From NCBI RefSeq assembly GCF_000203795.2, contig NW_006281111.1, positions 93,421 to 157,420 on the forward strand: a stretch of 64,000 nucleotides of DNA, in the 5' to 3' direction. Source of the stretch: Batrachochytrium dendrobatidis JAM81 (taxonomy: Eukaryota > Chytridiomycota > Chytridiomycetes > Rhizophydiales). Below, piece by piece: positions 21,157 through 32,404 of this stretch (position 1 is the stretch's first letter; each line of letters starts with the position of its first letter). Position numbers and translations under genes: made by a program. The notes below the pieces were generated by a model. It searched no databases, had not been told where the DNA came from, and saw only the letters and a program-made list of their open reading frames with translations.

Positions 21157-22800
21157 ATGCCAACAAAAATTTGCAATGGCCAACATCAAGCTCAATCGCT
21201 CCTTGCTCTGCCAGTTGAACTCATTCTAGACATTGCCGATCATCTCGATGCACCGGCTCTTCATACTCTAGCCCAGGTTTCCAGCTTCTTGCGATCAAAC
21301 CTACTTCGACCTTCAATGCTTTTCTCTTTTGCTCCTCGACTCCCTCACCACAAGCAAGACATTACCATTTCGCATCCATTTGCTTCCGACCATCCAATAA
21401 TTACATTTACTCAATCCCATTCCAAATCAAAACTCAAATGCATGGTATATGATTCTTTTGGCGAGTCAAAAGAAAGCAATGGCGATCAGACAGACCAGAC
21501 TGTTCGGCAGGTATATCATGGACTAAGAAAGCGAGGTGATAGGTGTTGCTTTTCTCGTATGTCACTGCTGATGCAACGCTCATTGTCATCCCTCTTACAA
21601 CCATATTCACGTGTTGTATCCGTGCCGTCTTCCATCTCGACCCACGCGGTTTCCTGCAGCAAGTTTCAGGCTGTATATTTCGAAGTCACTGTCATTGATT
21701 TGAAATGGTCTTCCAAAAACGATATGCAGGATCTACCAATGCGTATCGGGCTAGTCGCTGCTAAAGATATGATAGACCATAACCATCCACCTGGATCAAT
21801 CCATAACAGTGTTGCGTATCGTAGCAACGATGGATACGTAGATCTTGGTCAACGTCATGGCGAACTGTTTCAATTTGCTCCTGCTTGGGGAAATGGGGAT
21901 ACAGTCGGGTGTGGATATGCACGCTTGGCCTCGGATCGCGGTACAGTGTTTTTCACTCTCAATGGACGCTGGGTCGGAGATGCACCATTTCAAGTGGTTT
22001 GTGAAAAGATTGACTATAAGCAGATGTGGCATGCAGCTGTCAGCTCAGCCGGACATGCTACTATGGCAATCAATTACGGTCAGAGGCCATTCAAGTTTCA
22101 GATGGGTGATGGATCTGAAGTCCTCCAACTTGCATCGCGCAATCGACTTTATCCAGACTTGAGTGAAAAAGCGAGTTTAAAAAAAGCTACCATGAATGAG
22201 TGGGTCATGGAACCCAACTGCTTTGAATCCTGTTCAAACACTACCGTGTATGAGCCTGCTGTTGTATCTAATCACGGATGCACCATTCAGTTTGTTGAGT
22301 GTAACAACAACTTTGCTCGATCTTGTTTGTCTGCTCTTCCTTTTGGCTACAATCATAACTTGGCTCTCAAAAATGCAAATGGTAAAAGACTCTTGTATCA
22401 GTATTATGAAGTAACTGTCACATCTGCAGGACTAGGATATAATTCGTTTATGGCTGTCGGACTTGCAACAAAGCCCTATACACCATTTCACCAGATTGGA
22501 TGGAGTCCATATTCGATTGGATACCATAGTGATGATGCGCGTATCTTCAATAATGCCTTGCAACATGGAGTTGTCAGTGGCAAGCCTTACAGCACAAATA
22601 GTACGATCGGATGTGGATATTGTCCCGAAGCCGGATTGGTGATTTTTACGCAAAATGGTGTCAAGTTGGCTCAGGAGGTTCGGATTGAGCAGCATTGCTA
22701 TTATGCTGCCGTGAGTGCTGCACATGCATGGGGAGTCATTGTTAATTTTGGACAATCGCCATTTGTATTTGCCAATGCCAATCAATATAATTTGACTTGA
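21157..22800 (+). CDS. F-box protein with two SPRY domains (547 aa)
   Basis: Probable SCF-type ubiquitin-ligase adaptor with two SPRY substrate-binding domains. F-box at residues 18-52 (LPVELILDIADHLDAPALHT). SPRY 1 at ~170-315 begins FQAVYFEVTVIDL and has GDTVGCGYARLASDRGTVFF and NGRWVGDAPF. SPRY 2 at ~414-538 begins YQYYEVTVTSAGLGYNSFMA and has GWSPYSIGYHSDDARIF, STIGCGYCPEAGLVIFTQNG and VIVNFGQSPFVF. Each repeat shows the core SPRY pattern of a GCGY strand followed by VFFTLNG or VIFTQNG and a closing NYGQ/NFGQ-PF strand. Single exon; start at the first ATG (MPTKICNGQH). Confidence 0.85.
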   Translation: MPTKICNGQHQAQSLLALPVELILDIADHLDAPALHTLAQVSSFLRSNLLRPSMLFSFAPRLPHHKQDITISHPFASDHPIITFTQSHSKSKLKCMVYDSFGESKESNGDQTDQTVRQVYHGLRKRGDRCCFSRMSLLMQRSLSSLLQPYSRVVSVPSSISTHAVSCSKFQAVYFEVTVIDLKWSSKNDMQDLPMRIGLVAAKDMIDHNHPPGSIHNSVAYRSNDGYVDLGQRHGELFQFAPAWGNGDTVGCGYARLASDRGTVFFTLNGRWVGDAPFQVVCEKIDYKQMWHAAVSSAGHATMAINYGQRPFKFQMGDGSEVLQLASRNRLYPDLSEKASLKKATMNEWVMEPNCFESCSNTTVYEPAVVSNHGCTIQFVECNNNFARSCLSALPFGYNHNLALKNANGKRLLYQYYEVTVTSAGLGYNSFMAVGLATKPYTPFHQIGWSPYSIGYHSDDARIFNNALQHGVVSGKPYSTNSTIGCGYCPEAGLVIFTQNGVKLAQEVRIEQHCYYAAVSAAHAWGVIVNFGQSPFVFANANQYNLT

Positions 22801-23196
22801 TATCTAAATATAAATTTGATTGCAAATAACACTTGCCAAGTACTTTTTTTAGAAATTTGCATTTTTGTCGAGTTATTTACGTATACATAGTAGTATAATT
22901 GCCATACTTGTTAAAGATTACTTGAATAGATTTACCATGCATTCAAATAAAGAAACCTGCATCTACTTTTGACATTTTGCACCAAATCTTGTTTAAAAGC
23001 AAATATATTGTGTGCTCTCATACTACTCATGTATGCAAATTTTTGTTTAAAACTGAGTTTATTATGTTGATTATTGCTGTCAATCTATTGTTTAATTTGA
23101 AACTAAATCAATCCTCGTCATGAACCTTGGCAAGAATCTAATTTCAACAAATTATAAATCAATAAGTACTGATATACGATTTGCCAATATATAGCA
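22801..23196. other. Intergenic between convergent genes
   Basis: About 400 bp, very AT-rich, between two stop codons of converging genes. Nothing beyond likely 3' UTR sequence seen. Confidence 0.6.
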
Positions 23197-24633
23197 TCAA
23201 TATAATATACTTGCATTGATTGCATCCTCGCGCTCATCTGCAATAACCAAATCCTTGTCGAGCCGCTGCAAGTGCGGTAGCCGTCCAATCACCTCCAATC
23301 GATATCCTTCAATCTGATCCAAAGGGTTTTCTGAAAGAATAAGTATACGTAGTCCATCCAAAGTCTTGAGCGCATCCACTTGTGCTAAACTAGAAATCTT
23401 ATTGGCTCTACATTCCATGGATGAATTTATTTGTTGTCGGCATGAAATGAGGGATTGTGAGTATGATGTCAATCAACAGCATTTTACGTTGCATTATAGA
23501 AAGTTGAAACGCACCTGAGATTAAGATAGGTTAGGCTCGGCATTTTAAACTGAGTGACCCAATCTAACAGTTCAATTTTGTTGCCTCGGAGATGAAGAAG
23601 CTGAAGTGCAGACTTATTTTCCAAACCAGTTATAGTAGCGATCCCATTTTCAGCCTGATTTTAGCATTTACAAAGCCACCCGAGTCATTAAATTGGAATA
23701 TCATTGCATTACAATAGAATAAATGTAAATCGGTTTACCAAATACAAACGCTGCAGTTTTGGAGTGTTGCAAGTGATACCGTCAGACAAACTATTGCCAC
23801 GAGCTTCCAGATGCAAGAGCTCAGGAAACCCGGGTAAACTTAATTCCTTTAGCATATTATCTAGATGTTTTACAGAATAAATGGTTGGCAAAACTCCTCA
23901 TTCAGCAAACATGTTGAAATCAAACTCATTCAACGCATCACCATTTAAATTCAGCCATGACAAGATTGGCCATGATTGAATTTTAAACTCGGTCAACTGG
24001 TTTTTGGATACATTCACATGCTGAAGGTATCGTTTGTTTTCCAAAACGCTCGGAATTGTTTTTAAGCAGTTGCTAGACACGTTAAACGAAAGGAGGTATT
24101 CCAGCCCGTTTAGCGCATCAATTGAGTCAAGTTTATTATGAGCACAGTCCTACATGAAATATATATCAATATTTGTATTTAGCGAACCCTAGACAAATTC
24201 TAGCTATTATGGGTAGACACTTGGAGTTGTATAAAATATTCCGTCTTTCTACCTGCACAAATGATAAACCAACAGCAGATTCAACTACACCAGCACATTT
24301 TGATTACCAAAAGGCATGGCATATATTCAACTACACACATACCACATAGCGAAGATGAGGATACGCTTCAATAGAATCTAAACTAGTAATTCCAGCTTCG
24401 TGTATTTCTACTCTAGCATAAGCATATGTTAGCCCATTTCCAGTACGTGTAATCAACGACATGGACTTTGCCATCAAATCTGCTGTTAGAGGGACGTTTT
24501 CTATTTGGCTGTTTTCAACAGCGTCTTCAGTTGTGGAAGCTAGGGTGGGTGATAAGAGCGATGGGTCATCATCGAAGATATCATCTGGTTCTGGAATATT
24601 TTCTTGTGCGGCTTGGTCATGGTCGTCATCCAT
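23197..24633 (-). CDS. LRRC23-like radial spoke protein (323 aa, 5 exons)
   Basis: Leucine-rich repeat protein of the flagellar axoneme; LRRC23 is a radial spoke component. Exons in gene order: 24633-24343, 24149-23942, 23860-23739, 23654-23515, 23407-23197; phases close to 972 nt. After an acidic N-terminus comes LTADLMAKSMSLITRTGNGL, then TYAYARVEIHEAGITSLDSI and YPHLRYV, closely matching human LRRC23 (LTEDMMKEGLSLLCKTGNGL). About eight leucine-rich repeats follow (LQHVNVSKNQLTEF, LSWLNLNDNMLKELSL, LLHLEARGNSLSDGI, LQLLHLRGNKIELLD, LTYLNLRANKISSL, LRILILSENPLDQ), with the LRR cap HLQRLDKDLV. Length is close to the 343 aa of the human protein. It implies a motile flagellum, hence a zoosporic fungus. 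Confidence 0.9.
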
Positions 24634-25332
24634 CTTTTTTAGGCTGCTAAAAAGGTTTAAAATCAACCCGCGATTTGCATGTAGTCAATTCAGCCATAGC
24701 ATCACATGATCATTAGATTATTTATAGCTGTATTTGCTTGAAATGAAACTGCAATGACTGTATTTTGCTTTGGAACACAATAATTGAACATTCGTTGCAC
24801 ATTCTTGATAAAAATTGGCTACTTTGACATGATTGATTCTTCAAAACACAATGGCCATCATAGGGTATAATTAAACCATCGCTTCGAATCCTTCCCTTGC
24901 TCTCGTTTGGCATAGCCATATATTGTATGAGCATAAAAGGCCAAAGAGTTCCGACACGATATTGTGCACTTTGGTACCCTTATTTAATGTTCTATTTGCG
25001 TGAATACAGCCATGACTAGACTTGCACGAGACAATTACCCGTGCAGATGTGAAACATATGCTCAAATATATGTCAGTGCATGTATATAGCTAATAAAATA
25101 CAAATCAAGCTATGTACGACTCATTGACAACTCATGCTTTGGCGGACCACGTTGCCTGAATTGAGCTTACATGGCGTCATAAATGTGGTAATTGGACATA
25201 AACTCAAACACACAACCCGCTAATTGTATTGCAAAAATACCCTTTTAATATTTAAAATATATAATGCAGGCCAAACTCTATTTTCAGTATCATACCGCTT
25301 TGTTAATCGGTCGAATTTAGAAGTTGTAAAGA
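24634..25332. other. Intergenic between divergent genes
   Basis: About 700 bp serving as promoter for LRRC23 and for the EXORDIUM-like gene. It contains a short segment shared with 45 kb (listed separately) and otherwise no recognisable gene. Confidence 0.55.
24957..25008 (-). repeat. Short dispersed repeat shared with 45.0 kb
   Basis: On the minus strand about 42 bases are ~85% identical to 45010-45055; both translate RTLNKGTKVH or GTLNKGTKVH in one frame. It may be a relic of a repeated gene or element. Confidence 0.5.
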
Positions 25333-27573
25333 ATGATTGCAAGTGCACTGATTGCCTTTTTGGTGATAGCTTCTACAGCAGCTTCCACCTTCCCGTTGCA
25401 CATTGCTCCTACTATCCGCGATGCTCTACGTAGACAGGGTCTAAGCTCAAGTGATGCTCGCATGATATACAAAATGGGTGCTCCAATCATGATCAATCCA
25501 ATCTCTGTCAATCGTAAGTCTTGACATTAATTTGATACGATTAATTACAGTTTCAATTGGCAACCCAACTCAAAAGCCAACTCATATACTTTGATTCTAG
25601 TTGTTTATTATGGTAATTGGACCCTCAATCAGAAATCTATTATCGAAGATTTCATTCATGGCATTGGTAAATCCGATTGGTGGAAGACCGAGCGCAAATA
25701 CTACTTTCAAGCAAACGCCAGCGCTCCTCGGTACCACATCAGCGATCAAGTTACTCTTGGCACCACTGTCGATGACAACTACTCGATGGGGAAATCCCTT
25801 TTAGGAAACAACATCACCGACATTATCCAAAAGTACATTAATGATGGCACATTTGCTGCATCTACCGATACTATCTACTTTGTTCTTACTGCCGGTGATG
25901 TACAAGAAAGTAGTTCTGATTCCACTGGAAACTATGGGTTTTGCAGTGCCTATTGTGGCTATCACTCGTCCTGGAAAGCCAATAACCAACCAGAATTGTA
26001 TTTCAGTATGGCAGGCAATCCATCTGGATGTCTAAACACTTGCGGTACACAACTCAATAGTGAACTCTCTCCAAATGGTGACCTTGCTATCGACGCTATG
26101 CTTTCTGTAATTGCCCACGAGATTGCCGAAACAGCTTCTGATCCATCTCAGATTACTGCATGGATGGATACCGATAGTCAAGAAAACTGTGATAAATGTG
26201 CTCATCGTTTTGGCAATACTACTATTGATGCCAATGGCGCTAACTTCAATATGGGATGGAAGAATCGTAAATTCCTTATTCAAATGAACTGGGACTTGGA
26301 AAGCACCGAGTGTGTAGTTGGTAGCCCTGGGTACACCCCACCATCTTTGCCGCCAAAAACTACCACATCTGTATTACCGAAAACTACCACGTCTGTATTG
26401 CCAGAAACCACCATTTCTGTATTACCGAAAACTACTGCTTCTGTATTATCGAAAACTACCGCTTCTGCACTACCAAAAACTACCATTTCTGTATTGCCGA
26501 AAACTACCACTTCTGTATTATCGAAAACTACCACTTCTGCACTACCAGAAACCACCACTTCTGTATTACCGAAAACTACCATTTCTGTATTACCGAAAAC
26601 CACCATTTCCGTATTGCCAGAAACTACCATTTCTGTATTGCCAGAAACTACTGCTTCCGTATTATCGAAAACTACCGCTTCTGCACTACCAGAAACTACT
26701 ACTTCCGTATTGCCAGAAACTACCATTTCTGTATTACCGAAAACTACCACTTCTGTATTGCCAGAAACTACCACTTCTGTATTGCCAGAAACTACCACTT
26801 CTGTATTGCCAAAAACTACCACATCTGTATTACCGAAAACTACTGCTTCTGTATTATCGAAAACTACCGCTTCTGCACTACCAGAAACTACTGCTTCTGT
26901 ATTGCCAGAAACTACCACTTCTGTATTGCCAAAAACTACCATTTCCGTATTGCCAGAAACTACCACTTCTGTATTACCGAAAACTACTACTTCTGTATTA
27001 CCGAAAACTACCGCTTCTGTATTGCCAGAAACTACTGCTTCTGTATTACCGAAAACTACCGCTTCTGTATTGCCAGAAACTACTCGGCATAGTACACATA
27101 CTCCACGATCCACAAAAACTGGTTCGCATAGTAGACATACTCCACGATCCACAAAAACTGGTTCGCATAGTACACATACTCCGCGATCCACAAAAACTGG
27201 TTCGCATAGTACACATACTCCACGATCCACAAAAACTGGTTCGCATAGTACACATACTCCACGATCCACAAAAACTGGTTCGCATAGTAGACATACTCTG
27301 CAATCTACAAAAACTGGTTCGCATAGTACACATACTCCACGATCCACAAAAACTGGTTCGCATAGTACACATACTCTGCGATCTACAAGAACTGGTTTGC
27401 ATAGTAGACATACTCCACGATCCACAAAAACTGGTTCGCATAGTACACATACTCTGCGATCTACAAGAACTGGTTCGCATAGTACACATACTCCACGATC
27501 CACAAAAACCACTTTGCATAGTGAATCCACTTCCCAGTCCAAAGAAAATACTACCAAGGCTACACCCAAGTAA
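25333..27573 (+). CDS. Secreted EXORDIUM / phosphate-induced-1-like protein with Ser/Thr arrays (717 aa, 2 exons)
   Basis: Exons 25333-25513 and 25601-27573 (donor GTAAGT, acceptor TTCTAG). Signal peptide MIASALIAFLVIASTAA. Residues ~57-310 match the phosphate-induced-1/EXORDIUM family best known from plants: LVYYGNWTLNQKSIIEDFI, SDWWKTERKYY, YSMGKSLLGNNITDIIQ, DTIYFVLTAGDVQES, YGFCSAYCGYHSSW, DAMLSVIAHEIAETASDP, AWMDTDSQENCDKCAHRFGN and FLIQMNW. H233-E234-x-x-E237 resembles a metal-binding HExxE helix, and the conserved cysteines suggest disulfides. Residues 316-555 are 30 copies of an 8-residue (T/I/A)S(V/A)L(P/S)(K/E)TT unit; residues 557-699 are 11 copies of HSTHTPRSTKTGS. These arrays are probably O-glycosylated stalk or wall-binding regions. 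Likely extracellular; biochemical role unknown. Confidence 0.88.
26365..27084 (+). repeat. 30 x 24-bp coding tandem array
   Basis: Exactly 720 bp of 24-bp units encoding (T/I/A)S(V/A)L(P/S)(K/E)TT. Variant units recur in pairs, for example ASVLSKTT followed by ASALPETT or ASALPKTT, so larger blocks have been duplicated. Confidence 0.9.
27088..27516 (+). repeat. 11 x 39-bp coding tandem array
   Basis: 429 bp of 39-bp units encoding HS(T/R)HT(P/L)(R/Q)STKTGS, followed by a decayed copy (HSESTSQSKEN). His/Ser/Thr/Lys-rich and strongly basic. Confidence 0.9.
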
Positions 27574-28164
27574 ATCATTACACAACAATCCTGATTTTAT
27601 TCCAAAACGTATTCACGTAAAATAAAACACTTTTCTGTATTGATCTTGCAACGATTCTATCTTGCTCTGAAATAAACAATGGTTACACATTCACTGTTTT
27701 TCTAGTAAAAATACATTTTTTTCATAAAAACTCTGTTGTACTCTAAAAACTCGGATACATTCGCGTTCTAGTCCAAGAAACCATCTCAGGAATGCAACTG
27801 TTGTTTGCATACCAATCACATAATGCATACCTGAAATAAAGGGAGAGTTTGAGACCAAACAAGTGTGAAATATACTGAAACAGATGCAAACGTTCGTTTA
27901 GTTTATACAAAATAGACACAGGACACTTCCAAAAAGTTCAAAAACATAATATGGTTCAATAGATTTGGTATTCATCATTTCATGAAACTGGTGGTTTATC
28001 ATACATTTGGATGCCCTTATGTATTGACCCATCTACATGAATACAGCTGTAATGTTCGATATCGCGATTGTATTGTAATGGGAATTCTCGAACACGCGTG
28101 GAACGAGACTTGCAATTTTTTACTATTTGATTCATAAAATCATTACAATTGACAGATTATCAGG
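27574..28164. other. Intergenic, upstream of ODAD1
   Basis: About 590 bp. It carries a copy of the TTTTACGTGAATAC motif (27609-27623, minus strand) and CTCTAAAAACTCGGATAC near 27740, which resembles a stretch at 36.53 kb. No gene seen. Confidence 0.55.
27609..27623 (-). promoter_or_regulatory. Recurrent ATTTTACGTGAATAC motif, site 1
   Basis: Exact ATTTTACGTGAATAC on the minus strand just after the EXORDIUM-like stop codon. Same motif as at 36.3, 37.7, 38.0, 45.3 and 53.1 kb. Regulatory role is inference only. Confidence 0.35.
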
Positions 28165-31100
28165 ATGGCGACCAAGAATGCCATGCAGGCTAATGATCAA
28201 GAAATAAGCGATGGAATGGGTAAGCACTATACATTTATTTGCTCGACTATTTTGCTACGGTTTAGACATTATAGCTAGATTAGCTGGTTTAAAAGCTAAT
28301 TTACTTGAGCCAGTCAGTGTATTTTGACTTGTATTACCCTAATGGAAAGTCAATATGCGCAATATCAATACATTCTTTATTTTTGAAAAATCGTGTATAA
28401 GCAATATATCCAAATGGGTCGACTGAAATTGAGTCGGACCATTTAGGATTTGCTCAGAAAGACTTGTGAATATATCATGGATATACTATCAAACATGAAT
28501 ACAATGCCAATGTATTATTTTGATATATAGTTGGTGAATGGAAGCAGTCACCCTACTATCCAATTCATACTTTTTTGAATAGAATGCTACACATCAAGCT
28601 TTCTGCTTTGACTTGACATGTTTGATACCAAGCATGTTTTTTGTATTGACAAATGGTCAACCTAAAGTTCAATTCAAATACTAACTATTTATATGCGTGA
28701 AATGGTATGACCAACAACTCGATACAATCATTGTAAATTCTTGCACACATTAATCATGTGGATTCAAAGCCGAGATTGAGTTACAGAAATTACAGCGCCA
28801 GTATCGTATTATGGAAGGTGACCGAAAAGCTTACAGTGAAGAATCTCGAATCCTCATTGGAAAGCAAAGGTCATTATTTTTTGATACCCACCCACAACCC
28901 ATGATTTTGTTTGTGCTAATAGAATGAATGGCGTAAATAGGTATGCAATTGAAAAACTTCAAAAGGATAATGATCACTTGCAAAACGAGTTGAGACTTTT
29001 GGAGCAAAGAAGTGAAGACAAGCGTAAAAATGGAATCCAGAGCAAAAAAGCAGAAAGCATGGCAGAACAGGCAGGCAAGTCATTACTATATATGATTGTG
29101 TTTGAATATAGATTGCGAATTGATATCACAATCAGCACATGATATGTATCTGAACAAGTCTGAATGGATTGGGTTGTGTCAACGTGTAGAATGAATACTG
29201 ATACAAAGTATTTAGATTTGCTACAACGGAAAATAAAATTTATTCTTTCACAGATTACCGAGCTAGATCAAGAAACGACTAAAATAAATTCTGAAATTGA
29301 TGTTCAAAGATCCAAACTTGGTGGTGTGAATGCTGCAAGTCAAAACAACGATGCTGTTGGAAAGCAAGTGCGTGTATTGGAGAACCGACTTGACAAGGTA
29401 CCTTTCAAACCTAATCACGCCGTGAAAATAGTGTTCATGTACTAAAATAGATCAAATATTGATTTAAACTATTGCAAAACCCATAGGCACTAGTCAAGTT
29501 TAACAAATCGCTTGCAGTAAATAAGCGGCTCCGAGCAATTATTGACAATCTTCGTCGAGAGCGTCTTGTGTTTGACAATATCTACCACAAATTTGAGCGT
29601 GAGCTTATCGAGCAAAAAAGACAGATGGCAGATATCATTGAAACAAGTAATGCTGCTTACGAAGCAAGGTGGGAATCTTTGAGTATTTTCGTGCTACAGA
29701 GATACATCAGTCAAGCATAGTCTAACTACATTGTTAATAATAGAGATGAGGCCCAAACAAAGATTATTGCGCTGCGTGAAAAGGCTGAAAAGGAGCATCA
29801 ATCATATATTCAAGAAATCAAGGAACTTGATCGTTCTCTTGAACAAGATCGTAAGCTCAAGGAGTTTATGGCCGCAAAGGGATCTGACAGATCCGAACGT
29901 GCTGACGGCAACCGTGAGGGTGGAAAAAAAGGTGAGTTTAGAACAAGAGTTGCAATTATTATGCATCTGGTTCAATCGACTCAACTGTTATACATATACA
30001 GGCGAAAAAGAAAAGCTTTCTGGAGCAAAGTTTCCATCCCAAGAAAATCTCACTGTTCCTCTGGACACTTACAAAAGTGCCTTTTCCGAGATTCGTAAAG
30101 TAACTGGTATATCTGACACGGGTGAGCTAGTACAGCGTTTCAAGGGCATCGAGGACCAAAACTTTTCTCTATTCAACTATGTAAACGAAGTCAACAACGA
30201 GATAGAAATGAATGCAGAAGAGATGGTTGAGATTCAAAAGCGGATTGATGCAATGCGTATTGAATGCGTTCTGATTGAAGAGTCGCGTAAAATGGAGATG
30301 CAAAGTTTAGAAGAGTCGTTGAATGCTTCCAACGAAAAGGCCAATGCACATGAGAAGCAGTACAAAGAGATGACGTCAATCATGAGCGATTTACGCAGTT
30401 CAATCGAGGGATTGATTCAAACGTTCCAAAAAACATCCAAGCGTCATGTGTTGTCCACCGACTCGCAAGTTGCCGATACAGAAATTAAAGATAATGCTGC
30501 TGATGACGCATCCCCCAGTGTCGAAAATGATTTTTCGATTACCGATCAAGACGGCAATGAGAAATCTCAACAGATTGTACCGGATGAAGCAGGTGACGTA
30601 TCGCCAGCTAATGATGGCTCTGAAAATGTTGAAACCACAACATCCAATGAAAGCATTGATGAGGCAAGCAAAGATTCAGCCTCCCATTCACACCAACAGT
30701 CACATCAGCCAGCACCTTCATCAGCCCAACCTCCGCGCACAAAAAAATCGGAACGTGTTCGTGTTCATCTTGAATTCAATCTACCTTCAGAAAGTATTGG
30801 TTCTCAAGGCGTTACTGAAGCCAATCTGATTCAATTCTTGGGTTTGATTGAACACAAGTCAAATGAGTTGCTTACTTTGAATTATTTGATCAATTCGCCA
30901 AAGAAAGCGGTAGCACAACTTGCAGGACTTGAAGGGCAAGATGGTGCCATCTCACTTATTGGTGCTGGCGGTGTTGCTGGATTGCTTGGTCAAGGACCCG
31001 GTGCTCCAGTTGGTACATTGAGTATTGTTGCTCCCAGCACTGGGTAAGCGCATTGCATTAATGGAGCGAGTTGGCTATTAACTAAGCTACTGACGATATA

Positions 31101-31406
31101 TTTGCTGTTTGAATTGTATTGTGAATTGATATTAGTGACGATCATGATTCTGGTGACAATCAATCCGATGAGGATGATCGTCCATTAACTCGGGAGGAGC
31201 TTCGTCAAAAGACACTTCGTGGTGTAAGTCATTGCATTATAGTATGAGATGGCACGCTTTATCAGGCTCAATCATTCAAATAAACTAACCCTGACATCTT
31301 ATGAATTTACCATGTATAGCTCAACAAGCGAGAGAAAACTGCTACACCCCGACACAAGGCTCAGACACACAAGACAAAGCGTAGGATAGCCATTAAAAAA
31401 GAGTAG
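28165..31406 (+). CDS. Outer dynein arm docking complex protein ODAD1/CCDC114-like (701 aa, 9 exons)
   Basis: Coiled-coil axonemal protein that docks outer dynein arms on doublet microtubules. Proposed exons: 28165-28219, 28770-28869, 28923-29078, 29190-29397, 29487-29668, 29744-29931, 30002-31043, 31136-31223, 31320-31406; the phases close to 2106 nt. Strong family blocks are ELQKLQRQYRIMEGDRKAYS, IEKLQKDNDHLQNELRLLE, GGVNAASQNND, VRVLENRLDKALVKFNKSLA, IIDNLRRERLVFDNIYHKFE and ADIIETSNAAYEARDEAQ. Human CCDC114 has KLQRQYRVMEGDRRAYSEES and VFDNIYKKLE. The C-terminal third is Ser/Asp-rich and ends in a basic tail. The exon 3/4 join (donor GTCATT, reused from exon 2) is the least certain. Intron 1 is 550 nt, so the first exon is also tentative. 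Confidence 0.88.
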
Positions 31407-31557
31407 TTTTAGAATAACCGTGTTGAATCTAAAGGCTGAATGAAAAAGATACAAGTTGACAAGCAAAACCAAGTTTAGTGTACCAACAGTTTTTTTAATT
31501 TTTATTACATTGCTATATTTTCAAAAGTAAACAGAACAGACTAAGAAGCTGCATAAA

Positions 31558-32404
31558 TCACCCGCTCCTAAATCCCTGTCGTTTGGTAGTGGCCATGAGA
31601 TTAGATGCATACTGGTGAAGTAGCCTATTTTCGGCACTTTGCTGGCGATAATCCGATTTGGCTTGAAATACTCTCATTAGTTGCTCTGTAGAATAAGCAA
31701 AAATCACATTTCAGAATCAAATACTTGTAGAAATGAACAATGGAAATTCAAAATGTACCTCGAAGATATGACTGTTGGATGAGAGCCTGACGTAAAAGAG
31801 CCTCCCTTGCCAATCTAGCGTCTTCTGTATATCCATAATTGATTGTTGATTGTTGTTGGTCGAGACTCTCTGTTGCACAGTCCACTTGTACAGAAGCCAA
31901 GCTATTCTGGAGAGTATTGGAAGTTGTCACATTAACAGTTTCGTGCTGAAACAGAGGCTCAGACAAGCTGATTGAGGGTTTCTGACAATCCTGTTGATTT
32001 GAACTGTGTTCAGCAACCTCTTGATTGGTATCTCTGGATGTAGTTTTGGCAGTTTGTATCACATTCAAAGTTGCAGAATCTTCTTGCTGTAGAAGTGACT
32101 TGGTTAGAGCTGGAGATACATTTGGTGGAGTAGGCAGAAAGTCTGATTCTGCAGATATGCATCCGTATTCAACACTAGTGCTAGCATGGCTCTGCAAACT
32201 AGAAATGGATTCGTCATTTTTGATGGTAGCAAGGTCTGATTTGCTGGCCCAAGGGTTAGACTCGTAGTCAGTAGCAGACTTGGCTGCCAAAGAGAGTTTG
32301 GATAGTCCAAATGAATCATCATCAGAACACCAACCAACAGAATGTTGCTCATGAAGGTATATATTGTTGTGTAGCTCGTTGGAAGTCTCGGCAGCCATAT
32401 TCAT
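31558..32404 (-). CDS. Disordered protein with a SCOC-like C-terminal coiled coil (257 aa, 2 exons)
   Basis: Exons 32404-31759 and 31685-31558; one base left over from exon 1 completes a Glu codon. The first ~200 residues are Ser/Asp/Gln-rich and probably unstructured. The last ~60 residues (LAREALLRQALIQQSYLRGE and onward) form a coiled coil that ends SAENRLLHQYASNLMATTKR. This resembles the end of short coiled-coil protein SCOC/UNC-69 (KSENQVLGQYIENLM), an ARL1-interacting Golgi/trafficking protein. The resemblance is confined to this segment, so the assignment is tentative. Start is the first ATG in frame (MNMAAETSNEL). It converges on ODAD1 with 151 bp between stops. Confidence 0.6.

Noticed and set aside
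26365..27516. CRISPR-like array of regular repeats
   Set aside because: Units are contiguous with no unique spacers and keep a coding frame in a eukaryotic gene.
25333..27573. Zinc metallopeptidase call from HEIAE
   Set aside because: The motif is a conserved part of the phosphate-induced-1 family; a third ligand is not evident and protease activity is not established.
26280..27578. 432-codon open frame on the minus strand
   Set aside because: It exists because the array units are multiples of three without stops in that frame; the product is only the translated reverse of the repeats, and the plus-strand frame has the signal peptide and conserved domain.
26318..27625. 435-codon second plus-strand frame
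   Set aside because: Same repeat artefact, and it overlaps the real frame that continues the conserved domain.
29041..29190. GC-AG intron with a 10-nt exon in ODAD1
   Set aside because: A donor GCAAGT plus a micro-exon would also keep frame, but a single intron with donor GTCATT at 29079 is simpler and the same donor is used at 28870. Needs transcript data to settle.
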